Source of the DNA: Myxocyprinus asiaticus
Taxonomy: Eukaryota; Chordata; Actinopteri; Cypriniformes; Catostomidae
Assembly (NCBI RefSeq): GCF_019703515.2
Contig: NC_059346.1
Span: forward strand, 53,578,001-53,642,000
Direction of reading: 5' to 3'
DNA: 64,000 bases
Made by a program: the position numbers and the translations under genes. Below are positions 21,444-32,835 of this stretch, in pieces. The notes below the pieces were generated by a model. The model was not told the origin of the DNA. It ran no database searches and saw only the letters and a list, made by a program, of their open reading frames with translations. The stretch's first letter is position 1; each line of letters opens with the position of its first letter.

Positions 21444-22690
21444 CACTATATTGCCAAAAGTATTCGCTCATCTGCCTTTAGACGCATATGAACTTAAGCG
21501 ACATCCCATTCTTAATCCATGGGGTTTAATATGACGTCGGCCCACCCTTTGCAGCTATAACAGCTTCAACTCTTCTGGGAAGGTTTCCACAAGGTTTAGG
21601 AGTATGTTTATGGGAATTTTTGACCATTCTTCCAGAAGCGCATTTGTGAGGTCAGACACTGATGTTGGACGAGAAGGCCTGGCTCGCAGTCTTCGCTCTA
21701 ATTCATCCCAAAGGTGCTCTATTGGGTTGAGGTCAGGACTCTGTGCAGGCCAGTCAAGTTCTTCCACACCAAACTCGCCCATCCATGTCTTTATGGACCT
21801 TGCTTTTTGCACTGGTGCCCAGTCATGTTGGAACAGGAAGGGGCCATCCCCAAACTGTTCCCACAATGTTGGGAGCATGGAATTGTCCAAAATCTCTTGG
21901 TATGCTGAAGTATTCAGAGTTCCTTTCACTGGAACTAAGGGGCCAAGCCCAGCTCCTGAAAAACAACCCCACACCATAATCCCCCCTCCACCAAACTTCA
22001 CAGTTGGCACAATGCAGTCAGACAAGTACCGTTCTCCTGGCAACCGCCAAACCCAGACTTGTCCATCAGATTGCCAGATGGAGAAGCGTGATTCGTCACT
22101 CCAGAGAACGCGTCTCCACTGCTCTAGAGTCCAGTGGCGGCGTGCTTTACACCACTGCATCCGACGCTTTGCATTGCACTTGGTGATGTATGGCTTGGAT
22201 GCAGCTGCTCGGCCATGGAAACCCATTCCATGAAGCTCTCTACGCACTGTTCTTGAGCTAATCTGAAGGCCACATGAACTTTGGAGGTCTGTAGCGATTG
22301 ACTCTGCAGAAAGTTGGCGACCTCTGCGCACTATGCGCCTCAGCATCCACTGACCCCACTCTGTCATTTTACATGGCCTGCCACATCGTGGCTGAGTTGC
22401 TGTCATTCCCAATCGCTTCCACTTTGTTATAATACCACTGACAGTTGACTGTGGAATATTTAGTAGCAAGGAAATTTCACGACTGGACTTGTTGCACAGG
22501 TGGCATCCTATCACAGTACCACGCTGGAATTCACTGAGCTCCTGAAAGCGGCCCATTCTTTCACAAATGTTTGTAGAAGCAGTCTGCATGCCTACGTGCT
22601 TCATTTTATACACCTGTGGCCATGGAAGTGATTGGAACACCTGAATTCAATTATTTGGATGGGTGAGCGAATACTTTTGGCAATATAGTG
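21444..22690 (-). mobile_element. Tc1-like transposon, near complete
   Basis: 1247 bp, flanked by TA on each side (21442-21443 and 22691-22692). The inverted ends read cactatattgccaaaagtat followed by tcgctca on both sides, about 28 bp with no mismatch until the inner edge. One transposase gene fills the element. The intact frame and matching ends make this the best-preserved transposon in the window. Confidence 0.92.
21555..22640 (-). CDS. Tc1-like DD34E transposase
   Basis: 361 codons without a stop. The N-terminus has paired helix-turn-helix DNA-binding regions (ISLLLNIPQSTVSGIITKWK near residues 56-75), a GRP linker (residues 87-89) and a second helix set to about 145. The catalytic triad is visible: D182 in WSDESRF, D273 in FQHDWAPV and E308 in NPIEHLWDE, with 34 residues between the second Asp and the Glu. 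The protein would excise the element and insert it at TA. Odd points: Tc1 relatives usually have DNAPVHKA after the second Asp, whereas here it is DWAPVQKA. Other start codons occur at residues 13, 18 and 29; the true start may be one of these, since typical Tc1 transposases are about 340 residues. Confidence 0.88.
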   Translation of the reverse strand: MFQSLPWPQVYKMKHVGMQTASTNICERMGRFQELSEFQRGTVIGCHLCNKSSREISLLLNIPQSTVSGIITKWKRLGMTATQPRCGRPCKMTEWGQWMLRRIVRRGRQLSAESIATDLQSSCGLQISSRTVRRELHGMGFHGRAAASKPYITKCNAKRRMQWCKARRHWTLEQWRRVLWSDESRFSIWQSDGQVWVWRLPGERYLSDCIVPTVKFGGGGIMVWGCFSGAGLGPLVPVKGTLNTSAYQEILDNSMLPTLWEQFGDGPFLFQHDWAPVQKARSIKTWMGEFGVEELDWPAQSPDLNPIEHLWDELERRLRARPSRPTSVSDLTNALLEEWSKIPINILLNLVETFPEELKLL

Positions 22691-22694
22691 TAGA

Positions 22695-23250
22695 ATATAG
22701 GTGCTTCCCAAACCAGAGACTTCTGCACTATTCTACGTCATATTGAAGTGTAAGTAGTGCGAGTTAACACTAAAAATGCAACAAAAAGAAGTGTACTATG
22801 ACTACCGGATGATGCACTTTTTCGACCATCAAAACGGAGTGTGAAATGTTGGACACTTCATGCACTCAGCGCTCGCGGCTTGCTGTACGAAGTGGAAGGG
22901 GCGGAGTTACCTGGCTGTGCTTCTGGTGGGACATTTGTAAATAATGGAGAATATAGCAACTTTAAATGTAAGCAAATGTAAGCTGGATGCTTTACCATCA
23001 CCCCACACTGTGTGAATATGTACATTGTTTGAGAAGTGTTGAACTGAGGTTGGCTAACGCGCTAAAGCTAGCGGCAACACATCACATGCGTTTGAAACAC
23101 CACTTCCATCAGCAGTGAAATGGCAAATGCTTCAATGTAGTAAAAAAGTGTTCCCTTTGGGACGATACTACACTTCATACAATTCATACACGTAAATAGT
23201 GTATATTGTAAGTGCATAGTGTATAGTGTTTCATTTTGGACACTTATGAG
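22695..23250. repeat. Unclassified DNA-transposon-like repeat
   Basis: The words gcactattctacgtcatatt and, near the other end, agtgcatagtgtatagtgtt resemble the ends of fish elements built on the cactattctac theme. It holds no recognisable gene. The Tc1 element may sit beside or within it. Confidence 0.3.
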
Positions 23251-24507
23251 AGGACTACTTTAATGGTGTTTTTTGCTCTTTTATTGTGATCTTGTGGTCA
23301 CTATAAACTATTAAATAAAAATAATTGCTTGAAGATTCATCAAAAACTCTCCTTTTGTGTTCACAATGTTCTTATTTTGGGTGATTTTTTTTTTTTTTTT
23401 TTTTTTTTGTATTGTAATACCATATTCCTCCAGTTATTATGTGTGTTTATTGGGTAGTACTCTCAATTCTCAAAAGTAAAGCTTTGTATATAAAACTGAA
23501 TATGTTGAAATAAATGCCACAGATTTAAATTAAACAGACATGTGCATATACAGGTAACATCTCATTTTTACCTTGTGGTAAATCAATCTGTGCTGTGCAC
23601 CAGAATTATGCTGCCAAGTATTGCCTGTTGGCAAAGAATCAAATATTAATATCTAATTACGACAACAACGTGAAATTAAACCATTTGTGTTGTTAATTAT
23701 ATGCAGTAAGGCATTGTTTGTAAAGTGACAGCTTATTTTGTCAAGTGATCAAGTTGTTATTTCATTACAGTTTTGTATTAAAGTAGTCACTCAAGGCTGT
23801 GCATTACAGAGTATTTTCAGTATTTTCAGGCTAAACCCCTTCATCCATGGTAAAATCACTGTAACGCACTGTTTACGGTTGTCAGGTTACATAGCAACTT
23901 AATTCATTTAGAATTCAACCAATGTGCGGTCACAGGTTTATTGAGATTGCACATCTGTAATATGGGCTATTTTACAACTGTTTCGAATATGGCTCATCCA
24001 GTCAGAGTTGAGGGTCTAAACAATAAATTTTATAAATACAGAGACAAGCGCTTTCAGAGATTAATTGTTACTATTAGAGGTGTGCAGAGAAGCCATTATC
24101 TGTATTTGTATCTGTTACTATGACAAAATTATCTGTATCTGTCTCTGTATTCAGATAGAACCAGATGTGGGCGTGTCTTAAAAAATGCTTTGGATAGGCC
24201 TATTTAATTATTATTGTTATTATTATATTATTTATATATTCTTTATTTTATTCCCACCAAATGAAGCTGGATATGTAGGCTACATTAACTGTGGAATGTG
24301 TTTTTAGCTTTGGTTTCTCCTGATATTTTTGACTTTAATATCTGCTGAAAAAATATTTTGGTTTATGTCTGAAATATAACAATGTTATTCTGGAGGCATG
24401 AGGTTCAAGCAATTGTGAAATGTCAAGCACACATTTTGCAGTGAATATTAAATACAAATGCAAACATTAAAAGATAACTTTACTGTACATTAAAAATACT
24501 GTAAATT
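23251..24507. other. No gene seen
   Basis: A+T-rich; a T-run at about 23387-23409. No coding or structural signal recognised. Confidence 0.5.
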
Positions 24508-24509
24508 TA

Positions 24510-26020
24510 CAACCCCAATTCCAAAAAGGTTGGGACAGTATGAAAAATGCTAATCAAAACAAAAAGGAGTGATTTTAAAATTATATTCACCCTTTGCTTT
24601 ATTGAAAGCACTACAACTACACATTATATGATGTTTTACCATGTGAATTTCATTATTTGTTTGTTTTCATGTACAGTAATTTCAAATCAGACAATTGCAA
24701 CAATTGGGACAGTTGAGTGTTTACCACTGTGAAACATCACTATTTCTTCTAATAACACATATTAAGCATTTGGGCACTGAAGACACAAGTTTGTTAAGTT
24801 TCACAAGTTTGTCATCCATTATGCTGGTCTTCAGCTGCACAATTGTATGGGGTCTTTGTTGCCATATTGTGCGCTTCATAATGCACCACACATTCTCAAT
24901 TGGAGAAGGTCAGGACTGCAAGCAGGCCAATCTAGCACCCCCACTCTCTGCTTAACTGGCCAGTATGTGGATTTGAAATTGTCCTGCTGAATATGCCGGG
25001 ACGTCCCTGGAAAAGACAGTGCTGGATGGCAGTATATGCTGCTCCAAATTTTTGCATATCTATCTGAATTAATGGTGCCCTCACAGGGGCACTAACACAC
25101 CCCTGGCCCATTCAGACACTGACTTTTGGACCTGACGCTGATAACAGCTTAGATGACCCTTTTCCTCTTTGGCCCGGAGAACACGACGGCTGTGTTTTTC
25201 AAAAACTATTTGAAATGTGGAGTCTTCAGACCAAAAAACACAGTTCCACTGTTCTACTTTCCATCTAAGATGAGACCGAGCCCAGAGAAGTCGGCAGCGC
25301 TTCATGACAGTGTTGATGTAGGTCTTCTCCTTTACATAGTAAAGTCTTAACTTTCATCTGTGGATGCAATGGTGAGTGGTGTTGACTAACAAAGGTTTAC
25401 TAAAGTAATCCCAAACCCATGTTCATGATATCCATTACAGATGAATGATGTTTTTTAAGACAGTGACATCTGAGGGATCAGAGATCACGCACATTCAGAA
25501 GTGGTTTTCGTCTTGCCCTTTATACACCAAGATTTGACCAGATTTCTTGAATCTTTTAACTATATTGTGCATTGTATAGGGTGAAATGCCCAAAATCCTT
25601 CCAAACATTGTTCTCAAAGTCCTGGATTATTTGCTGAAGCATCTGTTGGCAAATTGACAAGTCTCGAATGATCCTTGCTCTTGAAGGACTAGGCTGTTTT
25701 TGGAGGCTCCTTATATACTATGACATGATTACCTCACCTGATTAACATCTCCTATTTCACATCGCCTTGTTATTTTAACTCGTCAAATTGTTATTAGTCT
25801 TAAATTGCCCTGTCTCAACTTTTTTGGAGCGTGTTGCAATCATCTGATTTGAAATGACTGTACATGATAAAACAACAAACAATGAAATTCACAAGGTAAA
25901 ACATAATGTGTAGTTGTAGTGTTTTCAATATAGCAAAGGGTGAATATAATTTACAAATCACACATTTTTGTTTTCATTAGCATTTTTCATACTGTCCCAA
26001 CTTTTTTGGAATTGGGGTTG
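24510..26020 (-). mobile_element. Decayed Tc1-like transposon with long inverted repeats
   Basis: 1511 bp between TA dinucleotides (24508-24509 and 26021-26022). Ends caaccccaattccaaaaagg and its inverse extend as inverted repeats of about 210 bp (24510-24725 and 25812-26020), sharing inner words such as atattcaccctttgc. The interior carries a broken Tc1-type transposase on the minus strand. Confidence 0.8.
24760..25305 (-). pseudogene. Tc1-like transposase remnant
   Basis: On the minus strand from 25305: RLLWARSHLRWKVEQWNCVF, then WSEDSTFQIVFEKHSRRVLR, equivalent to the first-Asp block of Tc1 transposases, where WSDES is usual, so the key residues are swapped. Farther on (about 24900-24950), in another frame, LDWPACSPDL and the sequence after it are the block before the catalytic Glu. 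The segment between, including the second Asp, is largely deleted. Confidence 0.68.
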
Positions 26021-26022
26021 TA

Positions 26023-27452
26023 TATCAGAAAGTTTTATGATAGGCTACACTTGAAGATTATTTTGTGTGCACATATTTTAACATAATGTGGAGGACATAA
26101 TTATTTATTTAAGTTACATGTGCAGAATTAACGAAATACAGTGGAAAAAATAGCAAGAGTGAGCCTCTATAAATTTCTAGAAGAGAAAAGCGGGGTAAAT
26201 GTGCATGTTTTGTTTTCTCTGCAATCCTCCGTGTGCAGGAATATACTGAATAGATTTACAAGTATTTAAACCTCTATGGAGCATTTCAACTGTTTGAGAA
26301 TAAAGGCTAAACCATGCAATTACCTTAATTGGTGATGTAGATATAAATGTGTTCAGCTATAAGAGACGGTCAGATGAGCGCCGCTATAAAATCATCACTT
26401 CTCTGGTCAGGAATTCAACATTGCTGTCAGGTTGGTTTATGGATCCTTACGTGTGAATTGTGTTCAACAGTTGGTGTTAATGTGTTAACAGACATTTCAA
26501 GAAGTGTAAAATATGTATGATATGGTATCTTAGTTAATATTACTCTTGACAAAATTAGATTTCTGAGCCGCGCACAATTAACGTAGACTGAATCGGAGTC
26601 AAGAATGCAGTCATCCGATGAACTTGAAATCACACGTGCGCATTTTCATTCATAAGGTTTACAGTGTAGTAATATATTGGCTTCCCAGACTCATCATTAC
26701 TTTGTAATTTTGGAGATGTTTATTTTAAATTTCGCTTAATACCTGTGTTCATTGTATGATCAGTCTTCCCAATATTTTTGGTATTATTTTTGTCATTAAG
26801 TCATTATTAGTGCCTATCCAAATAAGGTATTCGGCTTTGGGCACATCTCTAGTTACTATCATATCTTTCAAAAAGCACTACATACCATTAACATGCCAAG
26901 AAGCTGGAGCTTTATATTAATATAACAAGTGTCCAAATGAGCTGAAACACCACAGTAGATTAAAGTCTATTGGCAACCCACAGCTTGACCTCTCACACTG
27001 TTACTCATCTCACTAGTCTCCTCTGGCAGCAATGGCTGTGGTGATGACACTGGGGCCAATGTGGCCTGTAATTGGCTGAAAGGAGAGGCGGCAGCCCCTC
27101 TATTACTCCTCTACACCTTTACTCTGTACCACATGATGTTAATGGCAGGGGGCAGAGTAATTGGACCTGTATAGTACTTACTGTCTCTCTCTAGTCACCA
27201 GTTCATGTCAAAGGTGATACAATTATCAGTACACAGAGTAAGAAAGAGAGAGGTATACTGTATCTAGACAGAGTTTATAGTTTGAATGCAAGGCACAGTG
27301 TAATAGTTATGTAAAAATGACATTTTAAACCAAAACTAAATAGCACAACTCTCCTCAACAAGCTGCATGATTATTTTGAATATCACTCATGTACGTACAT
27401 TAGCACAAACAGTCCAGCATTATGCGGCAAAGCTTAATAATACTAATAATAT
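26023..27452. other. No gene seen; possible non-coding conserved stretch at 26985-27190
   Basis: No coding region. 26985-27190 (for example tgatgacactggggccaatg) is of mixed composition and free of repeat words, unlike the A+T-rich surroundings; it may be regulatory. Low confidence. Confidence 0.3.
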
Positions 27453-27770
27453 GGTCCCACTTTATATTATGTGTCTTTAACTACTATGTACTAATATTAA
27501 AATACACACAATACAATGTACTTATTGTGTAAATAAATGTTGTTCTGCAAAATTCTCAAAATTTTCAAATTTTCTGCTACTGAGGTTGAGGTATGGGTAG
27601 GTTTAGGGTTAGTGTTAGGGTTTAGGGTAAGGGTTGGGGTATGGTTAGGTGTAAGGTTAACAGTGTAACATCAGTTGTAATTAAATGCAGGTACTTTAAA
27701 TGTAAGTACAAAACATGTATGTACACAATGAGTTCATAGTAGTTAAATACACATAATATAAAGTGGTACC
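27453..27770. mobile_element. Fold-back MITE with telomere-like core
   Basis: Ends ggtcccactttatattatgt and the inverse of ggtaccactttatattatgt. Inner arms pair via actactatgtact / agtagttaaat. The core (27590-27660) is a run of gggtaggtttagggttagtg-type repeats, i.e. degenerate TTAGGG/GGTTAG units. About 318 bp, no coding capacity. Confidence 0.7.
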
Positions 27771-28616
27771 AAAAATACTAATTATTATAAATTATATATA
27801 TTTATACAATTAAATATATTATAACACTATAAAATAGGTAACAAATGCACCATCAAACGTCCTCATTAATAACCCAAGGCAAACCAATATGTGCCCAAAC
27901 AGATCTACATACAGTACATTTTCAAACTCATGTACCTATATTCTCCCCATTGCTTCCTTTTACATGCATCAACATTTAGGAAGGTTAAAGCATACTTCAT
28001 TACACATGCTATGAATCTATGATCGGGGTTTTTCTGTATGGTTTGGAGTCTGTGCTTGTGGAGGGCTGGAGTGAAATCAATAACTGGTGACACCTGTCTC
28101 CAGCACAGCCGAGAAAGGATCTATCATAGTGGAAACGTGATGTATGCCGTTAGAAGACAGATTAGTAGCACAGACCAGAGAGACAGATATGGGTGGATGG
28201 AGAGATAGGGTGGATGCAGATAATGCTAAACTTCTGCCTTGCCAGAAAGTGTCAGGAAACAAGACCTTTTCCCTGGTGTTAATACCAGAAATGAAAAGTT
28301 TGATATCATCAGTGCATTTTTATCTTAAGCTCTGCATTAATGTATATGCATTATAACATTGAAAATAGCGAATACTAAAGTAATGTACATTTGCATTGTC
28401 ATTTAGCAGACACTTTTATTCAAAGCGACTTACAAATTAGGAACGTAGCAAGTAATTTGTCATACAAAGTTCAACAACATCTGCAGTGTTGTACTGCCAA
28501 GCTCTCAAGGTGGCTGGAGTAGAATAGGTGCTAGCACAGAAGAAAGAGACAGAGTAAGAAATTTTTACTCTGTAAAATTAAGCTGGTTATCTACCACCAC
28601 TCCCAGGTTCCGAGCT
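27771..28616. repeat. Gene-free; SINE tail at 28390-28440
   Basis: 28390-28440 carries gtcatttagcagacactttt followed by attcaaagcgacttacaa, the inverse of a 3' tail shared by many fish tRNA-derived SINEs. The rest shows nothing recognisable. Confidence 0.5.
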
Positions 28617-28800
28617 GTTCCCTATCTGTCACTCACTCGACGTTGTGTCGATGTAGTGACACTAGAGGTCGCTCTTTGGAGCCCCAAACACCTCTGATCT
28701 TTGAGAAAAGGCCAATGGGAATTGGCGAGTGGAATTTGCATGCCACTTCCCCGGACATACGGGTATAAAAGGTGCTGGCTCGCAACCACTCATTCAGGTG
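28617..28800 (+). promoter_or_regulatory. DIRS left terminal repeat, copy 3
   Basis: Matches 1012-1190. TATA-like tataaaag at 28764-28771. The sequence after ccactcattcag (28798) jumps directly to gag sequence that lies 500 bp farther on in copy 1. Confidence 0.72.
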
Positions 28801-29480
28801 ATTTGGGGACCCCAATGGGAGTGGTTCCACCGGGTAATCCCTCACAGGCCTCCCATTCCTCAGTACGCTTGTTTGCCCCGGTCGAGTTCTGGGATGAGAC
28901 AGGCAGCTCGCCTCAAGGCGAGTTTAATGACTCGTTTGGGGCTCGAGAGCAGTATGAGCTCTCGATTGTAGCATCGTGGAGCGGGTTGGCGCAGTCGGAC
29001 GCTGAGGACTCGACTGGGTTCCCACCTTCGGGTGTGGTCACCCAGTCTGAGTGACGTGGAGCTGACCGCCCCGTTTGCCCAGGCTTCAGCAAGTGTCAGG
29101 CTGGAGTGGAAACCTCCACCCTGCCCTGAGCCTTCGCGGCTTGATGATTGTTTCCTGGGTTTGAAGCGCCGCTCAAGGCCGCGCCCTTCCCCGGTTCCAT
29201 TCTTCCCAGAGGTGCATGAGGAACTCACAAAGTTGTGGTGGGCACCTTTTACTATTCGGCGACACTGTTGAGGACTTTGCCCAGCAGTTCTCAGCGGTGA
29301 AGAAGCAGATGGAGGCCATCCAACACATCCTGCCCAGGCGCGGTTCAAGGTCCCGCACCCCATCGGCTCGCCGCCGAGGGCATCCCCCTGTGGCTGCAAC
29401 TCAGGCAGCTCCGCCACAGCCTGAGACAACCGTTCGGCCCCGGCGTAGAGCCCCTGCAGGAATCTGATGCCCCTCCGTCT
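28801..29480 (+). pseudogene. DIRS gag remnant, copy 3
   Basis: Shows SVRLEWKPPPCPEPSRLDD, PVPFFPEVHEELTKLWWAPF and, in a later frame, FSAVKKQMEAIQHILPRRGS followed by an Arg/Pro-rich tail. The Cys/His N-terminus seen in copy 1 is deleted, and two frame changes occur. Confidence 0.68.
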
Positions 29481-30019
29481 CACAATCTGGCACTAAAAGC
29501 CACAGGAAGGCCTCCAAGCACCCCTGAGATGGACGACCCAGGGAGGAAGAGGCCCGCTGGAACCCCCGGAGCTGGTGTACAGACCACTCTGTCCCCCAGT
29601 GGAGGGCCGGGAGAAGAATCCTTTGTTCCCTTTTGTTTTGATTTCGCCACACGCCCAAGGGGCTGCGGTACCCACATTTTCAAAAAAAGAGTGGTTTCCT
29701 CACTCCCTGGATCATACACCCGGTGTTTATGGCCATCATTGTCATGATGGCTATACACCGAACACTCGCGGCTAGGGTGCTACGAATGCAGGACCCCCAC
29801 CTTCACGCATCCGGCCGTGGCACACACACACCCACGGGCAGGCGGTCGTGATGAGCCACGAGGGTGCACAGCCTCCTCTCCCATCGCTGACCTGTCCTAT
29901 GGTGGGTATGTGAAGCAAGGTAAGTCTTTGATATTTCCCTCAGCACAGTCACGAGCTTGGGCTGCAAGGCTCCTCAACGTGGCGGTTCCTACTCCTCCCC
30001 GCCACGAGGCCCCAGCCGC

Positions 30020-30758
30020 AGGTACGTCAAACGCGATCGTCCCCTTGGTGCCCCTCGGAGTTTGGAGGAGTGGCTAGCGCTCTCCAACCTGTCACGCTGG
30101 TTGGCCAGGATGATCGACTCGGCTATGTGATTCAGTTCGCCCGGCACCTGCCCGCATTCAGCGGTGTCCACTTCACCTCAATGAGGGCAGAGAATGCCGC
30201 TGTCATGCATGTGGAGGTCACGACCCTTCTGCAGATAGGTCCTACAGCCCCTACTTCATCGTGCCAAAGAAAGGTGGTGGGTTGTGGCCAATCTTGGACC
30301 TGTGAGTGCTGAACCGGGCCCTGCACAGACTCCCGTTCAAGACGCTGACTCAGAAGCGCATTCTGTCATGCGTTCGGCATCAAGATTGGTTCGCGGCGGT
30401 AGACCTGAAGGACGCGTACTTCCATGTCTTAGTTTTACATCGGCACAAACCCTTTCTGTGGTTCGCTTTTGAGGGCCGGGTGTATCAGTATAAGGTCCTC
30501 CCCTTCAGTCTGTCCCTGACGCCTCGTGTCTTTACAAAAGTCACAGAGGCAGCCCTTGCCCCGCTAAGTGAAGTGGGCGTTCACATCCTCAATTATCTCG
30601 ACGACTGGCTGATTCTAGCTCACTCTCGAGACCTGTTGTGTGTGCACAGGGACCTGGTGCTCAGGCACCTCAGCCGGTTGGGGCTTCTGGTCAACTGGGA
30701 AAAGAGCAAGCTCTCCCCAGTTCAGAGCATCTCTTTTCTCGGGATGGAGTTAGACTAG
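30020..30758 (+). pseudogene. DIRS reverse transcriptase, copy 3
   Basis: The main frame starts at 30306: LNRALHRLPFKTLTQKRILS, then WFAAVDLKDAYFHV (motif A Asp present), LPFSLSLTPRVFTKVTEAAL, ILNYLDDWLILA (catalytic YLDD, about 30588-30622) and KLSPVQSISFLGMELD, ending in a tag at 30756-30758. The start of the domain lies in other frames (YVIQFARHLPAFSGVHFTSM, then SYSPYFIVPKKG-type codons near 30240), and a tga just before the main frame breaks it. The polymerase core is the best preserved of the three copies. Confidence 0.8.
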
Positions 30759-31437
30759 GTCTCAATGATAGCGCGCCTCTCAGACGAGCATGCGCAGTCG
30801 GTGCTGAACTGCCTGAAGTTGTTCAGGTGGAGAACAACGGTCCCACTGAAACAGTTTCAGAGGCTTCTGGGGCATATGGTGTCCTTGGTGGTGGTCACGC
30901 CGCTCGGGTTGATGCATATGAGACCGCTCCAGCACTGGCTTCAGACTCGAGTCCCGAGATGGGCATGGCACCGCGACGTGCATCGCGTGGCCATCACACC
31001 GATCTGCCACCGCATGTTCAGCCCTTGGACAGACCTTGCATTTCTGTGGGCAGGGGTCCAACTTACAGCAAGTATCCAGGCGTGTTGTTGTTACGACAGA
31101 CGCCTCCAAGTTAGGCTGGGGCACCGTGTGAATGGGCACTCAGCCGCAGGCTCCTGGACAGGGCTGCGACTGCATTGGCATATCAACTGCCTCAGGTTGT
31201 TGCCGATATTTCTGGCCCTGCAGAGGCTTCGGCCATTGATCCAGGGCAAGCATGTGTTGGTCCGGATGGACAACATAGCGACGGTAGCGTATATAAACCG
31301 CCAAGGCTGTTTACGCTTGCGTTGCATATCGCAACTCACCCGCCGTCTCCTCTTCTGGAGTCAGCAGCGACTGAAGATGTTGCACTCACATCCCGGGGTG
31401 ACCTCAACGTACAGCAGATGTGCTGTCATGGCAGGTG
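30759..31437 (+). pseudogene. DIRS RNase H, copy 3
   Basis: Follows the reverse transcriptase after its stop: LSDEHAQSVLNCLKLF, LLGHMVSLVVVTPLGLMHMR and VPRWAWHRDVHRVAI, then, after frame breaks, HWHINCLRLLPIFLALQRLR, VRMDNIATVAYINRQG and LARRLLLW-type sequence. The residue pattern matches copy 1, but the Glu of INCLE is Arg (INCLR) here, so a catalytic position is lost. Confidence 0.7.
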
Positions 31438-31860
31438 ATGCTCAGGGGAGAGTGGAGACTCCACCCCCAGGTGGTCCAGCTAATGTGGAGTCAATTCGGC
31501 GAAGCACAAAATAGACCTGTTTGCTTTCCAGGAATCCTCCCACTGTCCGCTCTGGTACTCTTTGACCGAGGCTCCCCTCGGCACAGACGCGCTGGCACAC
31601 AGTTGTGTTCCCCCAGTGAGCCTGCTTGCACAGACCTTGTGCAAGCTCAGGGAGGACGAGGAACAGGTCATCCTGGTGGTGCCGTACTGGCCCACCCAGA
31701 CTTGGTTCTCGGAACTCACGCTCCTCATGACAGCCCCTCCCTGGCAAGTTCCCCTGAGGGAGGACCTCCTCTCTCAGGGACGGGGCACCATCTGGCACCC
31801 GCAACCATACCTCTGGAATCTCCATGTCTGGCCCCTGGACGGGACGTGGAAGACCTAACT
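31438..31860 (+). pseudogene. DIRS methyltransferase-like segment, copy 3
   Basis: GEWRLHPQVVQLMWSQFGEA, then frame-shifted ESSHCPLWYS-type codons, EAPLGTDALAHSC, SLLAQTLCKLREDEEQVILV and YWPTQTWFSELTLLMTAPPW. It lies between RNase H and the recombinase, as in copy 1. Function is inferred from position. Confidence 0.55.
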
Positions 31861-32835
31861 CGCCTACCACCGGCGGTGGTGGACATGATCACTCTGGCCA
31901 GGGCTCCCTCAACGAGGAGCCTATATGGCGTTTGTTCGCAAATTGGTGTTCTTCCCTGGGCGAAGACCCCCAGAGATGCACAGTCGGGTCGGTGCTTTCC
32001 TTCCTGCAGGAGAGGTTGGAGGGGTGGCTGTCCCCCTCCACCTTGAAGGTGTATGTAGCTGCTATAGCGGCGCACCACCACGCGATGGATGGTAAGTCCC
32101 TGGGGAAGCATGACCTGATCATCAGGTTCCTTAGAGGCGCTAGGAGGTTGAATCCTCCTAGGCCACACCTCATTCCCTTGTGGGATCTCTCCATGGTCCT
32201 GCTGGGCCTGCGGAGAGCCCTGTTTGAGCCCCTAGAGTCAGTTGAGCTAAAGGCTCTCTCATTGAAGACTGCCCTCCTGACTGCACTCATGTCCATCAGG
32301 AGGGTTGGGGACCTGCAGTTGTTCTCTGTCAGCGACACCTGCCTGGAGTTCAGTCCGGAGCACTCTCACGTGGTCTTGAGACCCTGACCGGGCTATTTGT
32401 CCAAGGTTCCCACGACCCCTTTTAGGGATCAGGTGGTGAGCCTGCAAGTGCTGCCCCAGGAGGAGGCAGACCCAGCCTTGTCATTGCTGTGTCCGGTGTG
32501 TGCTTTGCACATCTACTTGGGCCACACTCAGAGCTTTAGACACTCTGAGCAGCTCTTTGTCTGCTTTGGCGGACAGCGGAAAGGGAAGGCTGTCTCCAAA
32601 CAGAGGCTTGCCCACTGGGTAAAATACCATCACTTTGGCAAACCAGGCCCAGGGCGTGCCCTTCCCTTTGGGATTATAAGCACCCTCCACGAGAAGTGTG
32701 GCGTCCTCCTGGGCACTAGCCAACGGCACCTCTCTAGCATATATCTGTAGAGCAGTGGGCTGGGCAACACCCAATACCTTTGCGAGATTTTATAATCTCC
32801 AGGTTGAGCCGGTTTCATCCCGTGTGTTGACAGGT
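31860..32835 (+). pseudogene. DIRS tyrosine recombinase, copy 3
   Basis: Nearly full length in pieces: ARAPSTRSLYG, then in the next frame NWCSSLGEDPQRCTVGSVLS, LSPSTLKVYVAAIAAHH, FLRGARRLNPPRPHLIPLWD and LMSIRRVGDLQLFS (first catalytic Arg), then after a stop VPTTPFRDQVVSLQVLP and LFVCFGGQRKGKAVSKQRLA. The H-x-x-R box survives only in a shifted frame (H-P-P-R near 32682) and the Tyr block near 32785 is separate again. Such an enzyme would recombine a circular DNA copy into the genome; this one is dead. Confidence 0.78.

Noticed and set aside
27590..27660. True interstitial telomere array
   Set aside because: Units are degenerate and lie within the loop of a fold-back MITE.
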